Of a stretch of 5,713 bases of DNA, positions 1 through 5,628 are shown piece after piece. The notes beneath the pieces are model-generated. The model searched no databases and was not told the origin of the DNA. It saw only the letters and a program-made list of their open reading frames with translations. Position 1 is the stretch's first letter; every line of letters begins with the position of its first letter. Made by a program: the position numbers and the translations under genes. The DNA lies in assembly GCA_050943225.1 (NCBI GenBank), contig JBMNOT010000132.1, positions 1 through 5,713 on the forward strand, written 5' to 3'. The DNA is from SZUA-584 sp050943225. GTDB lineage: Bacteria > Bacillota > Clostridia > Christensenellales > SZUA-584.

Positions 1-14
1 GGTATAATAATACC
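1..14 (+). promoter_or_regulatory. TATAAT box inside a small inverted repeat at window edge
   Basis: A perfect TATAAT hexamer lies at 3-8 and sits inside a 5-bp inverted repeat (GGTAT at 1-5, ATACC at 10-14). If it is a real -10 box, transcription would begin near 15 and the RNA would run at once into the hairpin at 24-74. Its -35 region lies outside the window, so the promoter call cannot be completed. It could equally be the AT-rich tail of an upstream gene's 3' region. Confidence 0.3.
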
Positions 15-23
15 TGAAACAAC

Positions 24-74
24 GGCGTTTTGACTTGCGGGGCAAACGGCCCCGGCAGTAAAAACGCCTTTTTT
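24..74 (+). terminator. Strong intrinsic terminator hairpin upstream of the ANTAR gene
   Basis: A long imperfect hairpin is followed directly by six T residues (69-74). The base is GGCGTTTT (24-31) paired with AAAACGCC (61-68). Then come a G32/A60 mismatch, ACT (33-35) with AGT (57-59), a 2x2 internal loop, CGGGGC (38-43) with GCCCCG (49-54), and a five-base AAACG loop. This is a textbook Rho-independent terminator on the + strand. It either ends an unseen upstream gene or acts as an attenuator in the leader of the regulator gene at 160. The sequence alone does not decide between these. Confidence 0.8.
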
Positions 75-90
75 GAACTTTAGGGAGATA

Positions 91-146
91 TTGCCGGGTC
101 ACCGACAGCCTGAGGCTAACTGACTATACCGCCCGGGCGACGGCAA
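91..146 (+). other. Foldable leader segment between terminator and ANTAR start
   Basis: The segment can close with TTGCCG (91-96) paired to CGGCAA (141-146). Inside, GGTCA (97-101) pairs with TGACT (121-125, one G-T wobble), enclosing AGCC (107-110) with GGCT (114-117) around a TGA loop. A 10-base perfect palindrome, CGCCCGGGCG (130-139), lies in the remaining arm. The Shine-Dalgarno-like GGAG of the next gene (150-153) is only three bases past the closing stem, so folding could affect initiation. I do not recognise it as a known riboswitch class, nor do I see the paired hexaloops expected of an ANTAR-binding RNA. The fold is inferred by eye. Confidence 0.35.
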
Positions 147-159
147 AACGGAGTATAGC

Positions 160-747
160 GTGGAAAAAGCGAGTATTGTCATCGCTCTCAAAAATGAACA
201 GGCGGCGGAAAAAATTAGGCTGGCGTTCCAGCAGGACGGCTATCTGGTGGGCGAGGCGTGTGCGTCGGCCAGCGAAGCCATCCGGCGCGTGCGGACGGAG
301 GCGCCCGATATACTGCTCATTGATTTTGACATGCCGGACATTACCGGGCTGGAAGCCGCCACCATCGTTGGCGAAGAGGACCTGTGCAGCGTGGTGCTGC
401 TGGTGTCGCCGACGCAGCGGGATCTGTGCTGGGATCTGGTGGAGGATTACGACGTCACGCTGTGTGCCAAGCCCGTCAGCCGCATGGGGCTGCTCTTTAC
501 GCTGGAAGTGGTGCTGCAGAACCGGCGCCGCTACCTCAGGCTGGAAAGGGAGCTTTCCGAATTGAAGCGCGGCATGGAAAACCGCAAGCTGATCGAGAGG
601 GCCAAGGGCATACTGATGAAGCACAAGGGCATTTCCGAGGACGAAGCATACCGGCGCATCCAGAGGATGAGCATGGATTCCCGCCTGGCGATGCGCGATA
701 TCGCGATCAGGATCATCGAGCTGGCGGAGAAAAAGCCGAAAACATAA
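160..747 (+). CDS. Response regulator with ANTAR RNA-binding domain
   Basis: This 195-residue protein has an N-terminal receiver-like domain (about 1-118), a coiled-coil linker (about 119-145) and a C-terminal ANTAR domain (about 128-187). ANTAR proteins such as NasR, AmiR and EutV bind paired hairpins in nascent mRNA and prevent transcription termination. The ANTAR signature is intact: R142, IERAKGILM (145-153), the ISEDEAY segment (158-164) and DIA (180-182). In the receiver, the phospho-acceptor D55 before MP, S83 and K104 (AKP) are present. The usual acidic pair after beta strand 1 is missing, where the sequence reads IVIALKN (6-12). Mg2+ binding and phosphorylation are therefore doubtful. 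The GTG start is set by GGAG at 150-153, six bases upstream; an in-frame stop lies at 121-123 and no other start fits the first beta strand. No partner kinase is visible. Members in Clostridia often lie near nitrogen-assimilation genes, so the true target may be upstream of the window. Its RNA targets are unknown. Confidence 0.92.
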   Translation: MEKASIVIALKNEQAAEKIRLAFQQDGYLVGEACASASEAIRRVRTEAPDILLIDFDMPDITGLEAATIVGEEDLCSVVLLVSPTQRDLCWDLVEDYDVTLCAKPVSRMGLLFTLEVVLQNRRRYLRLERELSELKRGMENRKLIERAKGILMKHKGISEDEAYRRIQRMSMDSRLAMRDIAIRIIELAEKKPKT

Positions 748-787
748 AACGGCTGAGGGGGATTAGGCCTTCGGGTGCAGGTATCTA

Positions 788-796
788 TGATATAAT
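788..796 (+). promoter_or_regulatory. Extended -10 promoter element (TGnTATAAT)
   Basis: TG at 788-789, one base, then a perfect TATAAT at 791-796 form an extended -10 element. No -35 hexamer is seen at the usual spacing, which is acceptable for extended -10 promoters. Predicted initiation would be near 803, only a few bases before the terminator hairpin at 808-832. A transcript would therefore be tiny unless it reads through into mnmE. Confidence 0.45.
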
Positions 797-807
797 ATGC
801 AGGAGAT

Positions 808-832
808 AAGCCGTTTTTACGGCTTGTTTTTA
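808..832 (+). terminator. Intrinsic terminator after the ANTAR regulator gene
   Basis: AAGCCGT (808-814) and ACGGCTT (819-825) form a perfect 7-bp stem around a TTTT loop, followed by GTTTTTA. It lies about 60 bases after the regulator stop codon and separates that gene from mnmE. On the opposite strand no T-run follows the stem, so it acts in the + direction only. Confidence 0.85.
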
Positions 833-876
833 TGATAAGATGGGATGCCAAGACGGCGCGAAAGCCCGCGGATGGG

Positions 877-906
877 TTGGAGAAAAGGGACAAACTATGA
901 TATGAT
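877..906 (+). promoter_or_regulatory. Candidate promoter for mnmE-mnmG
   Basis: TTGGAG (877-882, four of six matches to TTGACA) and TATGAT (901-906, five of six to TATAAT) are separated by 18 bp. Initiation would fall near 913, just before the ribosome site at 919-923. That gives a short 5' leader and places the promoter downstream of the preceding terminator, as expected for an independent mnmEG operon. Confidence 0.45.
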
Positions 907-918
907 AAAGCGCGAAAT

Positions 919-923
919 GGGAG
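919..923 (+). promoter_or_regulatory. Ribosome binding site that fixes the mnmE start
   Basis: GGGAG lies five bases before ATG 929 and two bases before the tandem in-frame ATG 926. It supports starting MnmE at 929, where the protein begins MVNDTI like other family members, rather than at the earlier in-frame ATGs at 845 and 902. Confidence 0.7.
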
Positions 924-928
924 ATATG

Positions 929-2266
929 ATGGTAAACGATACGATATACGCGCCAGCAGCGCCCAGCGGCGGCGCCATAGCGGTGGTACGGATATCCGGG
1001 CCGGCCGCGCATGAGATACTCTGGCGCGTGTTCCGCAGCGCGGCGGAATTAAAGCACGCGGTGATGCGCCACGGCGGGGTTTACCGAAATGGCGTGCAGG
1101 TGGATGACGTGATGGCGGTGGTATTTGACGAGCCGCGCTCGTACACCGGTGAGAACATGGCGGAAATATACTGCCACGGCGGCGCGGTGAGCCTCTCCGG
1201 CGTGCTGGCGGCAATAGCCGAAAGCGGCGCGCGATTGGCGGAGCCGGGCGAGTTTACCAAGCGCGCATTCTTAAACGGCAAGATGGATCTCTCGGCCGCG
1301 GGCGCGGTGATGGAGTTTATTGGCGCGCAGTCGGCCGCGGGCGCGCGGGCGGCGCTGCGGCAGCTAAAAGGCGGGCTGCGCGAGAGGATAGAGGCCATAC
1401 AGCAATTGCTGACGCGCGCGCTGGTCATCATCGAGGCGGGCATTGAATACCCGGAAGAGGATCTGGAGGCGGACATCAGGCGGGACGCGCTGCCGCTGCT
1501 AAAAGAGGCGGCTCGCGGCGTCGAAGAGATGGCGGGCACGTTTGCGTCCGGCCGGCTGCTGCTGCACGGCGTGAGCGTGGCGATCGTGGGTCGGCCCAAT
1601 GTGGGCAAGTCGTCGCTGTTTAACATGCTGGTGGGCAGGGAGCGCGCCATCGTGACGACGATACCCGGCACCACGCGCGATACCGTGGACGACTGCATCG
1701 TGCGGGACGGCGTGCTACTGCGGCTTATCGACACCGCGGGGATGCGCTCGGAGGCGGATGAGGTGGAGAAGATCGGCATCGAGCGCGCGCGGTCGGCGGC
1801 ACAGGACGCGGATGCGGTGCTGATAGTGGTGGACCGCTCCGCCGGCATCACGGAGGAAGACAGGCGGATATTTGAAGCGCTGGGCCGAGAGGCGCTGGTT
1901 GTGCTCAACAAGGCGGATCTGCCGGCCAAAACGAGTATTGAGGAAGCGCGGCAGGCGTTCGGCTGCGACGCGGTGGAAGCGAGCGCCAAGACGGGACAGG
2001 GCCGCGAGGAGATACTCGCCCGCATCCATGTGCCGGAAGCGGGAGACGCGGACGACGTGGTGGTGACCAGCGAGCGGCATCACGCGATACTGAAGGCGGC
2101 GGCAACGAGCCTAAAATCTGCGATGGACGCGTTTGACACGGCGGACCTTGACTGTGTGACGATAGACATCAAGGAAGCGTGGGACAGGCTGGGCGAGATC
2201 ACCGGCGTGACGGCGACAGAGGAGATCATCAACAGCATTTTTGATACTTTCTGTTTGGGGAAATAG
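929..2266 (+). CDS. mnmE: tRNA uridine-5-carboxymethylaminomethyl modification GTPase MnmE
   Basis: MnmE (TrmE/ThdF) is a folate-binding, K+-activated dimeric GTPase. With MnmG it installs aminomethyl or carboxymethylaminomethyl groups at C5 of wobble U34 in certain tRNAs. From ATG 929 the protein has 445 residues, close to the usual 450-460. The N-terminal tetrahydrofolate-binding domain (about 1-117) carries RISGP, SYTGEN and the PGEFTKRAFLNGK segment. An all-helical domain surrounds the inserted G domain: P-loop GRPNVGKS (221-228), PGTTRD (246-251), DTAG (268-271), NKAD (327-330) and SAKTG (352-356). E280 in DEVE aligns with the catalytic glutamate of E. coli (E282). The C-terminus ends FCLGK, the canonical CxGK motif with the functional cysteine. 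One oddity is G125 where the family normally has Glu in the AEAV helix. mnmG starts 3 bp downstream, so the two are co-transcribed. Confidence 0.97.
   Translation: MVNDTIYAPAAPSGGAIAVVRISGPAAHEILWRVFRSAAELKHAVMRHGGVYRNGVQVDDVMAVVFDEPRSYTGENMAEIYCHGGAVSLSGVLAAIAESGARLAEPGEFTKRAFLNGKMDLSAAGAVMEFIGAQSAAGARAALRQLKGGLRERIEAIQQLLTRALVIIEAGIEYPEEDLEADIRRDALPLLKEAARGVEEMAGTFASGRLLLHGVSVAIVGRPNVGKSSLFNMLVGRERAIVTTIPGTTRDTVDDCIVRDGVLLRLIDTAGMRSEADEVEKIGIERARSAAQDADAVLIVVDRSAGITEEDRRIFEALGREALVVLNKADLPAKTSIEEARQAFGCDAVEASAKTGQGREEILARIHVPEAGDADDVVVTSERHHAILKAAATSLKSAMDAFDTADLDCVTIDIKEAWDRLGEITGVTATEEIINSIFDTFCLGK
1292..1345 (+). repeat. 15-bp direct repeat, 39-bp period, within mnmE
   Basis: The 15-mer beginning TCGGCCGCGG occurs exactly at 1292-1306 and 1331-1345. 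Both copies are in frame and encode SAAGA, 13 residues apart, in the first helix of the helical domain. It may be chance in a GC- and alanine-rich helix or a trace of a small gene-conversion event. Confidence 0.6.
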
Positions 2267-2269
2267 TTT

Positions 2270-4135
2270 ATGGGATATAACGCTGGCACATATGACGTGG
2301 TGGTGGTGGGCGCGGGCCACGCGGGCTGCGAGGCGGCGCTGGCTGCGGCGCGCTGCGGCATGAAAACGCTGCTGCTCACCATCAATCTGGACGGGGTGGC
2401 GCTGATGGCGTGCAACCCGTCCATCGGTGGCACGAGCAAGGGGCACCTGGTGCGCGAGATCGACGCTCTGGGCGGGCAGATGGCGCTGGTCGCGGACGAG
2501 GCGTACATGCAGATCAAGATGCTGGGCACATCCAAGGGGGCGGCGGTGCAGTCCATCCGTTCGCAGCAGGACAAAAAGCGCTACCAGCAGATCATGAAGT
2601 GGACGCTGGAGAACACCGATAACCTGCACCTGGTGAGCGCGGAGGTTTCCCGCATCCTCACGCAGGGCGGCCGGGTGTGCGGCGTGGAGACGCATCTCGG
2701 CGCGGTTTATCAGGCGCGCGCGGTGGTGCTGTGTACCGGCGTGTATTTGAAAGGGCGCGTGATCATCGGCCGGCACACGGTGTCGTCCGGGCCTTCGGGG
2801 CTGGCGCCCGCGGACAAGCTGGACCTTGCCGAGCTGGGCTTCCGGCTGCAGCGGTTTAAGACGGGCACGCCCGCCCGTGTGGACGCGCGCAGCATCGATT
2901 TTTCCAAAATGGTGCCGCAGTACGGCGACGAAAAGCCGCAGTACCATTCGTTTCTGACCAAAGGCGCGCCGAGGGAGCAGGTACCCTGTTACCTGACGTA
3001 TACCAACGAGAAAACGCACGAGATCATCCGGCGAAACCTGCACTTAAGCCCGCTGTACAGCGGCATGATCCATGGGACGGGGGCGCGCTACTGCCCGTCC
3101 ATCGAGGACAAGGTGGTCAAGTTCCCCGAGCGGGACAGGCACCAGGTGTTCATCGAGCCGGAGGGCTACTACACCAACGAGATGTATGTGCAGGGCATGA
3201 GCAGCTCGCTGCCCGAGGAGGTGCAGAAAGAGTTTTACCGCACCGTCCCGGGGCTGGAGAATGTGGTATTTACGCGCACGGCTTACGCCATCGAGTACGA
3301 CTGCATCGACCCCACGCAGCTTAAGCTTTCGCTGATGGCCAAGGACGTGCCGGGGCTGTTCTTCGCGGGGCAGATCAACGGCACGTCGGGCTATGAAGAG
3401 GCGGCGGCGCAGGGTATCGTCGCGGGCATCAACGCGGTGCAGTATGTGCGCGGCGAGGAGCCGCTGGTTCTGAAGCGCAGCGACGCGTACACCGGCGTGT
3501 TGATCGATGATCTGGTGACCAAGGGCACGTCGGAGCCTTACCGTATGATGACCGCAAGAGCGGAGTACCGGCTGCTGCTCAGGCAGGACAACGCGGACGT
3601 GCGGCTGACGGAGCTGGGGCGGCGCGTCGGGCTGGTGACGGACGAGCGGTATGACGCGTATATGCGCAAGCGCGAAGCTGTGGAGAAGGAAAAGGCGCGG
3701 CTTTATGCGTGCAGCGTGGATGTAGCGAGAGCCAACAAAGTGCTGGAGGCCAAGGGACAGCCGATCCTGACTGCGCCGGTGAAGGCGGCGGCGCTGCTGA
3801 CGCGGCAGGGCATCAGCTATGCCGACCTCAAGGACATCTGCGGCGCGGATGCTCCGGACGACGTGGCGCTGTGCGTGGAGACGGAGATCCGCTACGCCGG
3901 ATATATCGAAAAGCAGAAGCGGCAGGTGGAGCGGTTTGCGGGGATGGAGAAGAAGAAGCTTCCCGCGGATTTCGATTATCATCAGATAAAGGGGCTGCGG
4001 CTGGAGGCAGCGGCCAAGCTGACCGCCGCTCAGCCCGAGACGCTGGGGCAGGCGATGCGCATCTCCGGCGTGTCGCTCGCGGACATTTCGGTGCTGGTGG
4101 TGTATTTCAGCTCTTATAAAGGGCAGGCCGGCTGA
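2270..4135 (+). CDS. mnmG: tRNA uridine-5-carboxymethylaminomethyl modification enzyme MnmG (GidA)
   Basis: MnmG is the FAD-dependent partner of MnmE. It uses NADH and a folate-derived carbon unit to modify wobble U34. The 621-residue product matches the usual 620-630. The FAD-binding Rossmann motif GAGHAG is at 14-19, with E21 following. Other family segments are CNPSIGG (48-54), KGHLVREIDALGG (57-69), the TSKGAAVQSIRSQ stretch (87-99), TGTPAR (198-203), CPSIEDK (275-281), the second FAD segment FAGQINGTSGYEEAAAQG (365-382) and PYRMMTARAEYRL (423-435). Cysteines 48 and 275 correspond to the conserved pair reported as important in E. coli (about Cys47 and Cys277). The C-terminal helical domain that contacts MnmE and tRNA is complete (about 540-613), with the family-typical GQAMRISGV near 593-601. 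GGGG at 2257-2260, inside the mnmE end, is the ribosome site. No truncation or frameshift is seen. Confidence 0.98.
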   Translation: MGYNAGTYDVVVVGAGHAGCEAALAAARCGMKTLLLTINLDGVALMACNPSIGGTSKGHLVREIDALGGQMALVADEAYMQIKMLGTSKGAAVQSIRSQQDKKRYQQIMKWTLENTDNLHLVSAEVSRILTQGGRVCGVETHLGAVYQARAVVLCTGVYLKGRVIIGRHTVSSGPSGLAPADKLDLAELGFRLQRFKTGTPARVDARSIDFSKMVPQYGDEKPQYHSFLTKGAPREQVPCYLTYTNEKTHEIIRRNLHLSPLYSGMIHGTGARYCPSIEDKVVKFPERDRHQVFIEPEGYYTNEMYVQGMSSSLPEEVQKEFYRTVPGLENVVFTRTAYAIEYDCIDPTQLKLSLMAKDVPGLFFAGQINGTSGYEEAAAQGIVAGINAVQYVRGEEPLVLKRSDAYTGVLIDDLVTKGTSEPYRMMTARAEYRLLLRQDNADVRLTELGRRVGLVTDERYDAYMRKREAVEKEKARLYACSVDVARANKVLEAKGQPILTAPVKAAALLTRQGISYADLKDICGADAPDDVALCVETEIRYAGYIEKQKRQVERFAGMEKKKLPADFDYHQIKGLRLEAAAKLTAAQPETLGQAMRISGVSLADISVLVVYFSSYKGQAG

Positions 4136-4157
4136 CGACAAGACCGGTATTGGGAAT

Positions 4158-4193
4158 GGCTGCGGGGCTTTGCCCACAGCCGCTGCTTTTTTT
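4158..4193 (+). terminator. Probable terminator of the mnmE-mnmG operon
   Basis: GGCTG (4158-4162) pairs with CAGCC (4177-4181). An inner stem GGGC (4165-4168)/GCCC (4172-4175) surrounds a TTT loop, with a small internal asymmetry between the stems. Seven T residues follow at 4187-4193, but five bases (GCTGC) separate the stem base from the T-run. It is therefore less ideal than the other two terminators and may allow read-through into tilS. Confidence 0.65.
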
Positions 4194-4229
4194 GAGAGGC
4201 TGTACACATAAAGCCGGACAGCGGCGAAT

Positions 4230-4257
4230 GTGATTTCATCACGGTGTTTAATAACCG
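4230..4257 (+). repeat. Adjacent small inverted repeats upstream of tilS
   Basis: GTGAT (4230-4234) and ATCAC (4238-4242) form a 5-bp inverted repeat around TTC. It is followed at once by CGGT (4242-4245) and ACCG (4254-4257) around an AT-rich centre. A further GTGAT half-site occurs at 4262-4266. Their position over the expected -35 region of the tilS -10 box makes a binding site possible, but I recognise no known operator. Confidence 0.3.
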
Positions 4258-4268
4258 CAAAGTGATAT

Positions 4269-4274
4269 TATAAT
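4269..4274 (+). promoter_or_regulatory. -10-like box very close to the tilS start
   Basis: A perfect TATAAT lies only ten bases before ATG 4285. No good -35 hexamer is present at 16-19 bp spacing (GTTTAA or TTTAAT are weak). Initiation would fall near 4281, downstream of the weak AAAGG ribosome site at 4275-4279, giving an almost leaderless mRNA. Alternatively the box is fortuitous and tilS depends on read-through from mnmG. Confidence 0.35.
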
Positions 4275-4284
4275 AAAGGTATAT

Positions 4285-5628
4285 ATGGAAGATCGTGTGG
4301 CGCGAAAACTGCATGAATTGGGCGTGAAAGCGGGAGACCGGGTGGGCGTCGCGGTGAGCGGCGGCGTGGACTCGATGGTGCTGCTTCATACCCTGTGCAA
4401 TTTGCGCGACCAGCTGAACATAATAGTAGTAGCTTTTCATATGGAGCACGGCATCCGCGGGCAGGCGTCGGAGGACGACATGCGCTTTGTGATGCGGCAG
4501 TGCGCGCGGCGCGGCGTGGAGTGCGTGGTGCAGCGCGCGGACGTGCCGGCCATCGCGCGGGAACAGAAGCTGTCGGTGGAGACCGCCGCAAGGCAGGCGC
4601 GGTATGCTTTTCTGGATAAGCAGGACGCAGACTGGATTGCGACGGCTCACCAGATGGACGACGTGGCGGAGACGGTGCTGATGAACCTGCTGCGCGGCTG
4701 CGGGCTTTCGGGGCTTTGCGGCATACCGGAGAAGCGCGGGCGCTACATCCGGCCGCTACTCGATATATTCCGGAAAGAGATCGAGGAATACGCGGCGCGA
4801 AGTGGCGTGGAATTCGTGCGGGATGCGACCAACGACGAGGCGGGCTACACGCGAAACTACATCCGCAGCGAGATACTGCCGCGATTGGCGCGGGTGAACG
4901 AGCAGGCAATAGCGCACATCGCGCAGACAGCTACGCTGCTCAGGGCGGACGAAGCGGCGCTTAAGCAGGCTGCGCTGGACTCGGGCTGCATCGAGGAGAG
5001 GGAAGACGGCGTTTACATCCCATTGGACAGGCTGGCGGAGCTGCCCGAGGCTGTAAAAGCGCGCGTTATCAGGCTGGCTTTTGAGAAGCGGTTTGGCCTT
5101 AAGGACGTGGAGAGCAAGCACGTGCAGGACATTCTCCGGCTTGCGGCGGGCGGGGAGTCGGCAAAGCGGCTGGACATAGGGAAAGGGCTGGCCGTGATGG
5201 TGGTTTATGGAAAATTGATGATTGGCAGAGCCCGTAAAAAGGCGTATAATAATAACTCAGTTGATTTTGCCGGACCGGGCCGGTATGAGCTGGACGGCGC
5301 TGTGTTTACCTGCAGCGAATGCAGCGCGGCTGCTCTGGGAGACGGCGCGGAGTATTTCGAAATGGCGGCGCTTGCTGGCGCGGTGTTCCGGCACCGCAGG
5401 GAAGGCGACTATATCCAGCCGCTGGGCATGAGCGGCACGAAGCGCCTGTCGGATTACCTGTCGGACCGGAAGGTGCCTCTGCACATGCGGGATGATATGG
5501 TGGTGCTCGCAGTGGGCCCGGAAGTGCTGTGGGCTGTGGGCGCGGGCGTGTCGGAAAAGTCCAAAATAAAGCCGGGAAGCCGGATTATAAGAATAGAGGT
5601 TGGGGAGAAATCGGGCAATGCATCATGA
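4285..5628 (+). CDS. tilS: tRNA(Ile)-lysidine synthetase TilS
   Basis: TilS uses ATP to attach lysine to C34 of tRNA-Ile(CAU), making lysidine. This switches the tRNA from Met to Ile identity so that AUA codons are read; the gene is usually essential. The 447-residue product is full length for the long (Bacillota-type) form. The N-terminal PP-loop ATPase has SGGVDS (25-30), HMEHGIRG (52-59) replacing the more common HVDHGLR, ETAARQARY (99-107), AHQMDD (121-126), and TRNYIRSEILP (189-199) for tRNA recognition. A helical middle domain (about 205-290) leads through a short Asn-rich linker (322-324) to the C-terminal lysidine synthetase domain, with RHRREGDYIQPLGMSGTKRL (369-388) and ISEK-like VSEK (422-425). 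AAAGG at 4275-4279 is a weak ribosome site. The gene follows the mnmG terminator by about 90 bp, and its end overlaps hpt by 11 bp. Confidence 0.96.
   Translation: MEDRVARKLHELGVKAGDRVGVAVSGGVDSMVLLHTLCNLRDQLNIIVVAFHMEHGIRGQASEDDMRFVMRQCARRGVECVVQRADVPAIAREQKLSVETAARQARYAFLDKQDADWIATAHQMDDVAETVLMNLLRGCGLSGLCGIPEKRGRYIRPLLDIFRKEIEEYAARSGVEFVRDATNDEAGYTRNYIRSEILPRLARVNEQAIAHIAQTATLLRADEAALKQAALDSGCIEEREDGVYIPLDRLAELPEAVKARVIRLAFEKRFGLKDVESKHVQDILRLAAGGESAKRLDIGKGLAVMVVYGKLMIGRARKKAYNNNSVDFAGPGRYELDGAVFTCSECSAAALGDGAEYFEMAALAGAVFRHRREGDYIQPLGMSGTKRLSDYLSDRKVPLHMRDDMVVLAVGPEVLWAVGAGVSEKSKIKPGSRIIRIEVGEKSGNAS
5222..5250 (+). promoter_or_regulatory. Consensus-like promoter inside tilS, likely serving hpt
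   Basis: TTGGCA (5222-5227, five of six matches to TTGACA) and a perfect TATAAT (5245-5250) are separated by the optimal 17 bp. This is the best sigma-A-type promoter in the window. It lies within tilS over the linker between the middle and C-terminal domains, in a locally AT-richer patch. Initiation near 5257 would give a transcript with about 360 bases before hpt, letting hpt and its downstream genes be expressed apart from tilS. Confidence 0.5.

Noticed and set aside
82..123. Possible 10-residue leader peptide from TTG 91 with AGGGAG at 82-87
   Set aside because: The ribosome site is only three bases from the TTG, the start is a rare codon, and the product has no run of a regulatory amino acid. 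It is too weak to call a gene.
24..146. Known riboswitch or ANTAR dual-hexaloop element in the leader
   Set aside because: I compared by memory with c-di-GMP, yybP-ykoY, guanidine, glutamine and other classes and found no matching conserved core. The hairpin loops are five and three bases, not the AxxGxx hexaloops bound by ANTAR proteins.
833..876. Structured RNA between the terminator and the mnmE promoter
   Set aside because: Short GC-rich complementary bits exist around 854-870, but no stable extended stem or known motif is visible.
845..928. Upstream in-frame ATG (845) adding 28 residues to MnmE
   Set aside because: The extra residues are basic and unlike any MnmE N-terminus. The GGGAG site and the MVNDTI start support 929, and a likely promoter overlaps the upstream part.
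1081..2025. Long open frame of 314 codons on the minus strand within mnmE
   Set aside because: It is antisense to a clearly recognised gene. Its Ser/Ala/Arg-rich composition is the expected shadow of GC-rich codons, and no domain is recognisable.
2111..4207. Two long minus-strand open frames (2111-3043 and 3044-4207) across mnmG
   Set aside because: Both mirror mnmG codons, are His/Arg/Leu-rich and contain no recognised motif. These are typical antisense shadows in GC-rich DNA.
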